From Rhodobacter sp. (GTDB taxonomy: Bacteria; Pseudomonadota; Alphaproteobacteria; Rhodobacterales; Rhodobacteraceae): 50,026 nt of DNA. The notes beneath the pieces were generated by a model, which did no database searches, was not told the DNA's origin, and was given only the letters and a program-made list of their open reading frames with translations. The stretch is taken from positions 1 to 50,026 of the forward strand of contig JADCEL010000031.1 of assembly GCA_020250125.1 (NCBI GenBank), given 5' to 3'. This document shows positions 8,643-16,070 of the stretch, one piece after another; position 1 is the stretch's first letter; every line of letters begins with the position of its first letter. Made by a program: the position numbers and the translations under genes.

Positions 8643-10265
8643 CTAGCGGCTGGCCAGCGCCTGAAACAGCCGCGCCACCCCTTCGGCGCCGGGGTCCTTG
8701 TGGCCTGCCAGCTTGTCCTGCGACAGGTAGCTGGCGCGCCCGGCCTTGGCGCGGGTCATCTGCGCCGTCCGGTCGGCCCCGCTGCGCGCCGCCCCCGACG
8801 CAGCCGCAACCCCGCCGGGCAGCGCCTGCAGCGCCGGGGCCAGCGCGTCGATCATCGTGCGGTCGCCCGGCTTGGCACCGCCCACCTGCATGACCCGTTC
8901 CAGCCCGGCCTGCATGGCCCCGATAAGGTCGCGGCCCCCGGCCGAGGCATCGCCTGCGGCGGCAAAGAAGATGGCCAGCAACACGCCCGATGACCCGCCC
9001 ATGGTCTGGCTGAGTTCGGTGCCGATGGCGCGGTAAAGCTGCGTCGGATCAGCCAGCGGCAGACGGTCCAGCGCCGCGATCAGCGCCCGCGCGGCCCCGG
9101 CCAGGGTGCTGCCCGTGTCCCCGTCGCCGGATTTGGCATCCAGCGCATTCAGGTCGGCCTCGGCGGCGATCAGGGCGCGGCAGCAGTCTTCGATCAGCGC
9201 ACGGCGGGCCGGATGGGCCGAAGGCAGCGGCTGGATCGGCGTCAGCCCGTCAGGCAGGGGGCGCACCGCCACCTCGCCCAGCGCGGCAAGGCCGGGCCAG
9301 GCATGGGGACCGACCGGGGCGGCCAGGGCCGCCACCTGATCGGCCTCTACCGGCAGGACCGAAATCGAGAAGCCGTGCATGTCAAGCGAGGTCATCATCG
9401 CCGCAGGGCCCACCAGCCATTTCACCCGGTCGCGCAGCGCAGAGCGCGCCAGTTCCTCGGCCAGCACGCTCATCTCCAGGGGGGTCGTGCCGCCAAGGTT
9501 GTTGAGCAGCGCCACATGGTTCCCCGGCGCGACATGGGGGGACAGACGGCCGACCACCATCGCCATGGCGGCGCGGGCCGTTGCGAAATCCACCTGTTCC
9601 ACCCCGGCCTCGCCATGGATGCCCAGCCCGAGTTCCGCCTTGCCGGGATCGATGCGCAGTTCCTTCGGCGATCCGGGCACGGTGCAGGTATCCAGCGACA
9701 TGCCGATCGACGCCGCCCCGGCGATCACCCGGCGCGCGGCGGCGGTGACGGTATCGAGGTCTGCGCCCGCTTCGGCCAGCGCACCGGCGATCTTGTGGAC
9801 AAACAGCGTCCCCGCCACGCCGCGCGCCTGCGGCAGGTCGGGCAGGGCCACGTCATCGTCCACGATGACCATCGACACCTTGTGCCCGAAGGCCCGCGCG
9901 CGTTCAGCGGCAAGACCGAAGTTCAGCCGGTCGCCCGTATAGTTCTTCACGATCAACAGGCAGCCCGCCTTGCCGGTGACCGCCAGGATGCCCGCCAGCA
10001 CGGCATCGACGGAAGGAGAGGCAAAGACATCGCCGCAGACGGCGGCGGTCAGCAGCCCCTGCCCGACGAAACCGGCATGGCTGGGCTCGTGCCCCGATCC
10101 GCCACCCGAAACCAGTGCCACCTTGCTGCGGTCCCAGTCGGCGCGCACCACGACGCGGATATGCGGGAAGCCGTCAAGCCGCGCCAGCAGGCCGCCCGAC
10201 GTGCGGATCAGCCCGTCGATTGCCTCGGTGACGAGGGTTTCCTTGCTGTTGATGAACTGCATCAT
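8643..10265 (-). CDS. Fused DhaK-DhaL dihydroxyacetone-type kinase
   Basis: A 540-residue ATP-dependent kinase. Residues 1-330 form the DhaK substrate domain: the loop SGGGSGHEPSHAGFVG and GIHGEAGVEQ, whose His covalently holds the keto substrate in characterised enzymes. Residues about 345-540 form the DhaL nucleotide domain, with the Mg-ATP motif DAKSGDGDTGST. Characterised relatives phosphorylate dihydroxyacetone, glyceraldehyde or tetruloses such as erythrulose. It is the last gene of a seven-gene ABC-transport operon, 12 bases after the preceding ATPase. Two ATG codons stand side by side; both fit a GGGAGA ribosome site, and I took the first. The TAG stop lies inside the terminus of the adjacent MITE-like element. 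The exact substrate is not readable, but a triose or tetrose is likely. Confidence 0.88.
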   Translation of the reverse strand: MMQFINSKETLVTEAIDGLIRTSGGLLARLDGFPHIRVVVRADWDRSKVALVSGGGSGHEPSHAGFVGQGLLTAAVCGDVFASPSVDAVLAGILAVTGKAGCLLIVKNYTGDRLNFGLAAERARAFGHKVSMVIVDDDVALPDLPQARGVAGTLFVHKIAGALAEAGADLDTVTAAARRVIAGAASIGMSLDTCTVPGSPKELRIDPGKAELGLGIHGEAGVEQVDFATARAAMAMVVGRLSPHVAPGNHVALLNNLGGTTPLEMSVLAEELARSALRDRVKWLVGPAAMMTSLDMHGFSISVLPVEADQVAALAAPVGPHAWPGLAALGEVAVRPLPDGLTPIQPLPSAHPARRALIEDCCRALIAAEADLNALDAKSGDGDTGSTLAGAARALIAALDRLPLADPTQLYRAIGTELSQTMGGSSGVLLAIFFAAAGDASAGGRDLIGAMQAGLERVMQVGGAKPGDRTMIDALAPALQALPGGVAAASGAARSGADRTAQMTRAKAGRASYLSQDKLAGHKDPGAEGVARLFQALASR

Positions 10266-10277
10266 CGGAAATCTCCC

Positions 10278-11273
10278 TTAAATGACACGGATGCCGCCTG
10301 CGTCGAACCACAGCGGATTTTCCGGGCGGATGGCCAGGGTGTCGCCGGGGCCAAGCGGGCTGTGCGCATCGGTCAGCGTGATCAGCCCGTGACCGGCCAG
10401 CGTCAGGTGCAGCCGGGTCTGGTCCCCCAGATGTTCGATCCGGCGCACGGTGGCTGCCTGCCCTTCCCCCTGCCGGATATGTTCGGGGCGCAGGCCGATC
10501 TGCGTGGCCCCCCGGGGCGCACCGGGAAACAGGCCGGCGGGCAGAAGGTTGATGCGGGGCTGACCCAGGCGGGTGGCGACATAGGTGCTGACCGGGTTTT
10601 CGTAGATCTCGCGCGGCGCGCCGAACTGCACCAGACGGCCGCAGTCAAGCACGCCGACATGGCTGGCCATGGTCATCGCCTCGATCTGGTCATGGGTCAC
10701 ATAAAGGAAGGTGGCCCCCAGATCGGTGTGAATGCGCTTCAGCTCGACCCGCAGTTCCGCGCGCAGCTTGGCATCCAGCGACGACAGCGGTTCATCCATC
10801 AGGAAAATGCGCGGGCTGCGCACCAGCGCCCGTCCGATCGAGACGCGCTGCATCTCGCCGCCTGACAGGCGTGTGGCCTTGTTGTCCAGCTTGTGGGCAA
10901 TGCGCAGCACCTGGGCCACGTCCTGCACCCGCGCGGCGATCTGCGGCTCTGGCCAGTTCAGAATCGGAGAGCGCAACGGGAAGGCCAGATTGTCACGCAC
11001 CGAAAGATGCGGATAAAGCGAATACTGCTGAAAGACCATCGCCACGTCGCGCTGGGCGGGTGTGTCGGCCAGAACGCTGGCCCCGCCGATGCGCACATCG
11101 CCTGCGTCGGGCGCATCCAGCCCCGAGATCAGCCGCAGCGTCGTGGTCTTGCCCGCCCCGGTCGGCCCCAGCAGCACGACAAAGGCTCCGTCGGGGATCG
11201 TCATGCTGACGCCCTGCAGTGCCTGGGTCTTGCCAAAGGCCTTTGACAGGCCGTCCAGAACCACCTCAGCCAT
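10278..11273 (-). CDS. Carbohydrate ABC transporter ATP-binding protein (second ATPase)
   Basis: A 331-residue MalK/UgpC-type ATPase. Walker A is GPTGAGKTT (about residues 35-43), the signature LSGGEMQRVSIGRA, Walker B IFLMDEPLSSLD, and the switch His lies in YVTHDQIEA. A C-terminal OB-fold/TOBE region follows, with the hallmark GLRPEHI. ATG 11273 overlaps the stop of the upstream ATPase gene by eight bases, which fixes the start and indicates coupling. Having two different ATPases in one operon implies a heterodimeric motor, as in glycerol- and polyol-type systems. It is cytoplasmic and docks on the two permeases. It is followed 12 bases later by the DhaK-DhaL kinase. Confidence 0.88.
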   Translation of the reverse strand: MAEVVLDGLSKAFGKTQALQGVSMTIPDGAFVVLLGPTGAGKTTTLRLISGLDAPDAGDVRIGGASVLADTPAQRDVAMVFQQYSLYPHLSVRDNLAFPLRSPILNWPEPQIAARVQDVAQVLRIAHKLDNKATRLSGGEMQRVSIGRALVRSPRIFLMDEPLSSLDAKLRAELRVELKRIHTDLGATFLYVTHDQIEAMTMASHVGVLDCGRLVQFGAPREIYENPVSTYVATRLGQPRINLLPAGLFPGAPRGATQIGLRPEHIRQGEGQAATVRRIEHLGDQTRLHLTLAGHGLITLTDAHSPLGPGDTLAIRPENPLWFDAGGIRVI

Positions 11274-12363
11274 GGAACACCCCCGCATTGGCCGCCGTGC
11301 GGAAGGCGCGGCCTGACCCTGCGTCAAACAGCACAAGGGTGGAGGCCGCAAATCCCAGCCCGACGGTTTCGCCCACCCGCGCGGCACGGTCGGACGGGGT
11401 GCGGGCCTTGAGCGTGCCATGCGGCGTGGACAGGGTGACGATCTGCGTCGTGCCCAGGTATTCCACCGCCTCGATCCGGCCGCGATACGGCCCGTCGTCC
11501 AGCATTGCGATGTGTTCGGGGCGCACACCCAGCGCCAGCTTGCGGCCCGCCGCCTCTTCCCGCAGTTCCGGCGTGGCAATGGCGGTTCCCCCCAGGCTGA
11601 CCGACCGGTCCCCGGGGCGAAATCCGCCCTCGAAGCGCAGGAAGTTCATCGGCGGAGAGCCGATGAAATCGGCAACGAACATGGTGGCGGGATGATCGTA
11701 AATCTCCTGCGGGGTGCCGAACTGCTCGACAACGCCGTGGTTCATCACCACGATCTTGTCGCCCATCTGCATCGCCTCGAGCTGGTCATGGGTCACATAG
11801 ACGGTGGTCGCCCCCATGCGGTCGTGCAGGGCGCGCAGCTCTTCGGACATGTGTTCGCGAAACTCGGCATCCAGCGCGCCAAGGGGTTCATCCATCATGA
11901 AGGCCTTGGGGCTGCGCACGATGGCGCGGCCAAGGGCCACGCGCTGACGGTCACCCCCCGAAAGCCCGCCCACCGGTTTGTCAAGGATGCTTTCGATGCC
12001 CAGGATGCGCGCCACTTCGGCCACCTTGGCCCGCACGTCGGCGCGGGGCAGCCCCTGCGACACCAGCGGATAGCTGATGTTGCGCCGCACATTCAGATGC
12101 GGATACAGCGCGAACATCTGGAACACAAAAGCAATGTCGCGCTGGCTGGCAGGCTTTTGCGACACATCTTCGCCGTCGATCAGAATCTGGCCGCTGGTGG
12201 GAAGTTCCAGCCCCGCGATCATGCGCAGCGTGGTGGTCTTGCCGCAGCCCGAGGGGCCCAGCAACATGAAGAATTCGCCATCCCCCACGGTGAAGGATGA
12301 CTCCTTCACCGCGACGAAATCGCCGAATTCCTTGCGCAGGTTGCGGATGACGATCTCGGCCAC
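11266..12363 (-). CDS. Carbohydrate ABC transporter ATP-binding protein (first ATPase)
   Basis: A 365-residue MalK/UgpC-type ATPase that pairs with the following one. Walker A is GPSGCGKTT, Walker B AFMMDEPLGALD, and the His switch lies in YVTHDQLEA. The ABC signature reads LSGGDRQRVALGRA, with Asp in place of the usual Gln after the glycines. The C-terminal TOBE domain contains LGVRPEHI. The start is a GTG at 12363, giving MAEIVIRNLRKEFG, with CCGGAG seven bases upstream; no ATG is better placed. Three bases separate it from the stop of the small membrane protein gene, so translation is probably coupled. The paralogue downstream is only moderately similar, so this is not a recent duplication. 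Confidence 0.88.
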   Translation of the reverse strand: MAEIVIRNLRKEFGDFVAVKESSFTVGDGEFFMLLGPSGCGKTTTLRMIAGLELPTSGQILIDGEDVSQKPASQRDIAFVFQMFALYPHLNVRRNISYPLVSQGLPRADVRAKVAEVARILGIESILDKPVGGLSGGDRQRVALGRAIVRSPKAFMMDEPLGALDAEFREHMSEELRALHDRMGATTVYVTHDQLEAMQMGDKIVVMNHGVVEQFGTPQEIYDHPATMFVADFIGSPPMNFLRFEGGFRPGDRSVSLGGTAIATPELREEAAGRKLALGVRPEHIAMLDDGPYRGRIEAVEYLGTTQIVTLSTPHGTLKARTPSDRAARVGETVGLGFAASTLVLFDAGSGRAFRTAANAGVFHG

Positions 12364-12366
12364 GGG

Positions 12367-12555
12367 CTACTCCGGAAAGTGGCTGGTGATGATGAACATC
12401 ACCGTGCCGGTCAGGGTGACAAGAAAGCTCCAGGTGAAGGCCCAAAGCACAAAGGGCTGCATCAGCATGAATACGCCGAGGCCAATCAGGCAACTGGCCA
12501 GCAGTTCCCAGGGACCGCGCCGGAGGCGCAGAAGGCCAGAGAGGAAACCTTTCAT
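12367..12555 (-). CDS. Small two-helix membrane protein in ABC operon
   Basis: A 62-residue protein with a basic N-terminus (MKGFLSGLLRLRRG) and two hydrophobic stretches, about residues 17-36 (ELLASCLIGLGVFMLMQPFV) and 38-58 (AFTWSFLVTLTGTVMFIITS). I do not recognise the family. ATG 12555 has a strong AAGGGGGG ribosome site six bases upstream, and the stop is three bases from the ATPase GTG. These features argue for a real, coupled gene. Glycerol-type ABC operons in rhizobia also contain a small membrane protein, but I cannot show homology to it. A role as an accessory subunit of the permease complex is inference. A long inverted repeat (12571-12634) lies just upstream. Confidence 0.7.
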   Translation of the reverse strand: MKGFLSGLLRLRRGPWELLASCLIGLGVFMLMQPFVLWAFTWSFLVTLTGTVMFIITSHFPE

Positions 12556-12570
12556 GCGCGCCCCCCTTTG

Positions 12571-12634
12571 TGCGATTTTTCTGCGAAAAATCCCGATGCG
12601 GTCGGAACGCCCGATTTTTCGCAGAAAAATCGCA
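12571..12634. repeat. Perfect 22-bp AT-rich inverted repeat in operon gap
   Basis: The arm at 12571-12592 is repeated in perfect inversion at 12613-12634, around a 20-base loop. Each arm is itself nearly palindromic (GATTTTT, CTGCG, AAAAATC), so it can also form two smaller hairpins. It is far more AT-rich than its surroundings. It lies in the 103-base gap between the second permease and the small membrane protein gene. In the transcript it would make a strong stem that could stabilise upstream mRNA, block 3' exonucleases, or partly terminate transcription. Confidence 0.85.
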
Positions 12635-12658
12635 GATTGAACCGTGCGTCTGCCAGAG

Positions 12659-13600
12659 TCATTTGCGCACCGCCCCGAAGGTGATCCCGCGCAGCAGGTG
12701 TTTGCGCAGCAGGATGGTAAAGATCATCACCGGCAGCAGGAACAGCGTGGCCCCGGCCGCCACGGCGGGCCAGTCCTTGCCCCCCACCCCGAAGATCGTG
12801 GGGATGAAGGGCGGTGCCGTCTGCGCCGTGCCGGATGTCAGCAGGAAGGCAAAGGCATATTCGTTCCAGGCAAAGATCAGGCAGAAGATCGCCGTGCTGG
12901 CAATGCCGGTGGCCGCCTGTGGCAGGACGACCTTGCGGAAGGCCTGAAGGCGCGTGTAGCCGTCGATCAGCGCCGCCTCTTCATATTCGCGCGGAATCTC
13001 GTCGATGAACCCTTTGAGCAGCCACACGGCGAGGCTGATGTTGACCCCGGTGTACAGCAGGATCATGCCCAGATGCGTGTCCGAAAGGCCAAGCTGGCGG
13101 AACATCAGGAAAATCGGGATCGCCACGGCGATGGGCGGCATCATGCGGGTGGACAGGATGAAGAACAAAAGATCATCCTTGAGCGGGACGCGGAACCGCG
13201 AAAAGGCATAGGCGGCAAGCGTGCCCAGAAAGATCGACAGGAAGGTTGATCCAAAGCCGATGATGACCGAATTCAGGAAGCGCGCCCCGAATTTCGACGG
13301 CTGGGTGATGACCTCGCCCCGGCGCTGCACGATTTCATCGACGAAGTTTTCCGGCGGCGGCATGGCCGCCAGTTGTTCCGGCGTCGCCCGGGTGCGGTCG
13401 GTGAACAGGTTGACATAGCCTTCCAGCGACGGCTGGAAGATCACCTTTGGCGGATAGCTGATCGAATCCGGCCCGGTCTTGAAGCCGGTGGCGATGATCC
13501 AGACCAGCGGCAACAGGGTGATCACCGTATAAAGGATGACCAGCACCGCAGCGATGCCCTTGGACCGGGCCGAGGGTTCGGTGACGGACCAGGCGCTCAT
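12659..13600 (-). CDS. Carbohydrate ABC transporter permease, MalG type
   Basis: A 313-residue inner-membrane permease. The first helix is near residues 14-34 (AAVLVILYTVITLLPLVWIIATGF). A periplasmic loop follows, then five more helices. The EAA loop that contacts the ATPase is EAALIDGYTRLQAFRKVVLPQA. ATG 13600 overlaps the stop of the upstream permease as ATGA, which fixes the start; the open frame upstream is antisense noise. The periplasmic loop between helices 1 and 2 (residues ~40-105) is longer than in plain MalG proteins. It forms the transmembrane channel with the MalF-type partner. Confidence 0.88.
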   Translation of the reverse strand: MSAWSVTEPSARSKGIAAVLVILYTVITLLPLVWIIATGFKTGPDSISYPPKVIFQPSLEGYVNLFTDRTRATPEQLAAMPPPENFVDEIVQRRGEVITQPSKFGARFLNSVIIGFGSTFLSIFLGTLAAYAFSRFRVPLKDDLLFFILSTRMMPPIAVAIPIFLMFRQLGLSDTHLGMILLYTGVNISLAVWLLKGFIDEIPREYEEAALIDGYTRLQAFRKVVLPQAATGIASTAIFCLIFAWNEYAFAFLLTSGTAQTAPPFIPTIFGVGGKDWPAVAAGATLFLLPVMIFTILLRKHLLRGITFGAVRK

Positions 13601-14544
13601 CTTTCCTTCACCTTGTTCAGGGCTTTGACATAGATCGAGGCAAGACCGAAAACGGTGACGAACAGGATGATCGCATAGGCCGAGGAATAGCCGGTGCGCC
13701 ATTTCTCGAAGGCTTCGCGCTTCAGTTCGATCGAGGTCAGCAGGGTTGTGCTGCCCGGCCCGCCGCCGGTCAGCTGCACGACAAGATCGAACATCTTGAA
13801 ATTCTCGATGCCCCGGAACAGCACCGCCAGCATCAGGAAGGGCAGCACCATCGGCACGGTCATGGTCCAGAACTGACGCCATTTCGACGCGCGGTCCACT
13901 TCGGCGGCCTCATAGATGTAATCGGGGATCGACCGCAGCCCGGCCAGACAGATCAGCATCACGAAGGGTGTCCACATCCAGGTATCCGCGATCACAATGG
14001 ACCATGGCGCCAGCGTGACCGAACCGAGCATGGAGAAGGACGACGCAGGGATGCCGGTGAAAAATTCCACCGCGTAGTTGAACAGGCCGATCTGGGGTTC
14101 GTAAAGAAAGGTCCAGAAGTTGCCGACCACGGCGGGCGACAGCATCATCGGCAGCACGATCAGCGTGGTCAGCAGGTCATTGCCGCGAAACTTGCGGTTG
14201 ATAAGCCAGGCCAGCGAAAAGCCGATCACCACCTGGAACAGCAGGGTCCAGAACAGGAAATGCGCGGTGGCCTGCATCGTCTGCCAGATGTCGGGGTCGG
14301 TCAGGATGCGCGTGTAGTTGCGCAGGCCCACCCATTTCACCTCGGCATTCGGTTTGTTCGCGGCAAAGTTGGTGAAGCTGAGCCGGACGGTCCAGATCAG
14401 CGGAAAGATGTTGATCGCCAGCAGCAGAAGGATCGTGGGGGTGACAAAGACCCAGGCAATGGCGCGGTCCGACAGACCACGCACGCGGCGCGCCAGCGAT
14501 GACGGGGTGGCCCGCGCCAGTCGGTCTATCGGAGTATCGGCCAT
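13597..14544 (-). CDS. Carbohydrate ABC transporter permease, MalF type
   Basis: A 315-residue inner-membrane permease with about six helices, the first near residues 28-52 (AIAWVFVTPTILLLLAINIFPLIWT). The EAA loop reads EAAEVDRASKWRQFWTMTVPMVLP. The start is set at ATG 14544 (MADTPIDRL), 86 bases after the binding-protein gene. An ATG eight codons upstream is possible but lies closer to the hairpin and has a poorer ribosome site. Its stop overlaps the next permease start by four bases. The family (MalF/UgpA-like) serves sugars and polyols; specificity comes from the binding protein. Confidence 0.87.
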   Translation of the reverse strand: MADTPIDRLARATPSSLARRVRGLSDRAIAWVFVTPTILLLLAINIFPLIWTVRLSFTNFAANKPNAEVKWVGLRNYTRILTDPDIWQTMQATAHFLFWTLLFQVVIGFSLAWLINRKFRGNDLLTTLIVLPMMLSPAVVGNFWTFLYEPQIGLFNYAVEFFTGIPASSFSMLGSVTLAPWSIVIADTWMWTPFVMLICLAGLRSIPDYIYEAAEVDRASKWRQFWTMTVPMVLPFLMLAVLFRGIENFKMFDLVVQLTGGGPGSTTLLTSIELKREAFEKWRTGYSSAYAIILFVTVFGLASIYVKALNKVKER

Positions 14545-14587
14545 AGGGGGTGTCCTGACGGGCTGCAAGCCGGCGGCAAAGGGGGGT

Positions 14588-14616
14588 GGGGCGCGCCGAC
14601 AGGCCCGGCGCGCCCC
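14588..14616. repeat. GC-rich hairpin between binding protein and permease genes
   Basis: A perfect 10-bp stem (GGGGCGCGCC at 14588-14597 against GGCGCGCCCC at 14607-14616) with a nine-base loop lies in the 86-base gap after the binding-protein stop. No T-run follows on the transcribed strand, so it is not a simple terminator. Placement matches the malE-malF type of stabilising or attenuating stem that keeps binding-protein mRNA more abundant than permease mRNA. Confidence 0.75.
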
Positions 14617-14630
14617 GGTTGATCTTCCGC

Positions 14631-15953
14631 TCAGAGCTTGCCTTCGTCCTGGAAAACCTCGGTCCAGTCCTGAACCAGACCATCAAGTGCTTCTTTCGCG
14701 GTGCCTTCGCCGGCAACGACATAGTCATGGAATCGCTTCTGGGTGGCCTGCAGCAGCGAGGCATAGGCCGGCTCTGCCCAGAAGTCCTTCACGATTGCCA
14801 TCGAATCGAGATAGGTCTGGGCATAGGGCTGGCTTGCGGCGAAAGCCGGATCCTCGACCACCGAGCGCAGCGCGGAAAAGCCGCCCATCGACCACCATTT
14901 CTGCTGCACTTCGGGCTGGGCGAACCACTTGATGTATTCCAGTGCTGCGTCCTGCTTTTCGGAATAGGAGACAACCGAAATGCCCTGGCCGCCCAGCTGG
15001 GCAAACCTTTCGCCCGTCGGGCCGGCCGGGTTCACCAGATAGCCGGTCTTGCCGCCGCCGACGTTGGGATCAACCTCGAACCCGGGCCAGGTGAAGGCAA
15101 AGTTCATCTGAAGCGCCACCTGACCGGATTTGTAGGCATCGATGCCTTCGCCCATGTAAGAGTTGGACGCACCCGGCGGGGTGCAGCAATCATAAAGCGC
15201 CTTGTAGAATTCCAGCCCTTCGACGGCACCGGGAGAGTTGACGAAACCTTCCATGTCATAGGGCTTGTCCGGGTTGTCGTATTTGAAGCCGAAGCTGTAA
15301 AGCACATCCATGACACCCATGGTGATGCCTTCCGACCCGCGTTCGGTGTAGATCGAGGCCCCGTAAACCGTCTTTCCGTCGATCTCGCGGCCCTGGAAGA
15401 ACTCGGCCACTTCCTTCAGCTCTGCAAAGGTCGCAGGCGGGGTCAGGTCGCGCCCGGTCTTTTCCTTGAAGGCCGCCTGGATTTCGGGGCGTGCGAACCA
15501 GTCCTTGCGGTAGGTCCAGCCCACCACGTCACCAAAGGCCGGCAGCGCCCAGTAGTTCGGGGTGCCCTTGGGCCATTCGGAATAGCCGGTCACGGTGGCC
15601 GGCACGAAATCCGACATCGAGATGCCGTTGGCATCGAAGAAGTCGCTCAGCTTGATGTAATGGCCGCTTTCGGCCCCTGCCCCGATCCACTGGCTGTCGC
15701 CGATCATCAGATCGCACAGCTTGCCGCCCGAGTTCAGCTCGTTCAGCATCCGGTCGGCAAAGTTGGTCCAGGGCACGAATTCGAAGGTCATCTTGTGCCC
15801 GGACTGTGATTCGAATTCCTTCGACAGTTCAACAAGGGCGTTGGCCGGGTCCCAGGCGGCCCAGCACAGCGTCAGGTCTTCCGCCTGCGCCCCCTGGTTC
15901 ATCGACAAGGTAAGGCATGCGGCAGCCGTTGCCGCAAGGTAGTGCGATTTCAT
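14631..15953 (-). CDS. Extracellular sugar/polyol-binding protein of ABC transporter
   Basis: A 440-residue periplasmic family 1 solute-binding protein. The N-terminal signal peptide (MKSHYLAATAAACLTLSMNQGAQA, cut before EDLTLCWAAW) begins at ATG 15953, which has AGAGGA ribosome-site bases upstream. The body is rich in aromatic and acidic residues typical of sugar binders (LCWAAWDPAN, GDSQWIG, TWPGFEVD). There is no lipobox. It is the first gene of the operon, so it carries the promoter, and it is separated from the permease genes by a hairpin. A triose, tetrose or polyol ligand is suggested by the DhaK-DhaL kinase at the operon's end, but that is inference. Confidence 0.86.
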   Translation of the reverse strand: MKSHYLAATAAACLTLSMNQGAQAEDLTLCWAAWDPANALVELSKEFESQSGHKMTFEFVPWTNFADRMLNELNSGGKLCDLMIGDSQWIGAGAESGHYIKLSDFFDANGISMSDFVPATVTGYSEWPKGTPNYWALPAFGDVVGWTYRKDWFARPEIQAAFKEKTGRDLTPPATFAELKEVAEFFQGREIDGKTVYGASIYTERGSEGITMGVMDVLYSFGFKYDNPDKPYDMEGFVNSPGAVEGLEFYKALYDCCTPPGASNSYMGEGIDAYKSGQVALQMNFAFTWPGFEVDPNVGGGKTGYLVNPAGPTGERFAQLGGQGISVVSYSEKQDAALEYIKWFAQPEVQQKWWSMGGFSALRSVVEDPAFAASQPYAQTYLDSMAIVKDFWAEPAYASLLQATQKRFHDYVVAGEGTAKEALDGLVQDWTEVFQDEGKL

Positions 15954-16010
15954 TGCAGTTCCTCTCTTTGGTTGATCGGGACCGTATGCGACTCCCGCCG
16001 GCCCTCTTGG

Positions 16011-16020
16011 TTGACGTCAC
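16011..16020. promoter_or_regulatory. Candidate half-size operator before the ABC operon
   Basis: TGACGTCA (16012-16019), an 8-bp palindrome, lies about 60 bases upstream of the binding-protein start. It shares both TGACG and CGTCA arms with the longer palindrome upstream of the LacI-type gene, but lacks the central TA pair. The different spacing makes it a weaker candidate for the same regulator. Confidence 0.35.
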
Positions 16021-16070
16021 GATAGACAGCGGGTGTCCCTGCTGTCCAGAAGAAATTTGAGGTACGCCCC

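Larger units (their letters stand above)
8246..8645 (-). mobile_element. MITE-like element, copy 1 (about 400 bp)
   Basis: The segment is bounded by perfect 10-bp inverted termini, TAGAGCATGA at 8246-8255 and TCATGCTCTA at 8636-8645, consistent with a TA target duplication flanking GAGC ends, as in IS630/mariner-type elements. The core (about 8400-8600) aligns, in inverted orientation, with 43966-44212 over most of its length. Copy 1 also contains an extra nested palindrome (8325-8405) absent from copy 2. A central hairpin (8470-8494, 11-bp stem) is conserved in copy 2 with a compensating base-pair change. The short open frames inside are unlikely to be genes: between copies the third codon positions of the best frame are better conserved than positions one and two. 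The TAG stop of the dhaKL gene lies in its right terminus. I infer a non-autonomous mobile element or its relic. Confidence 0.65.
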
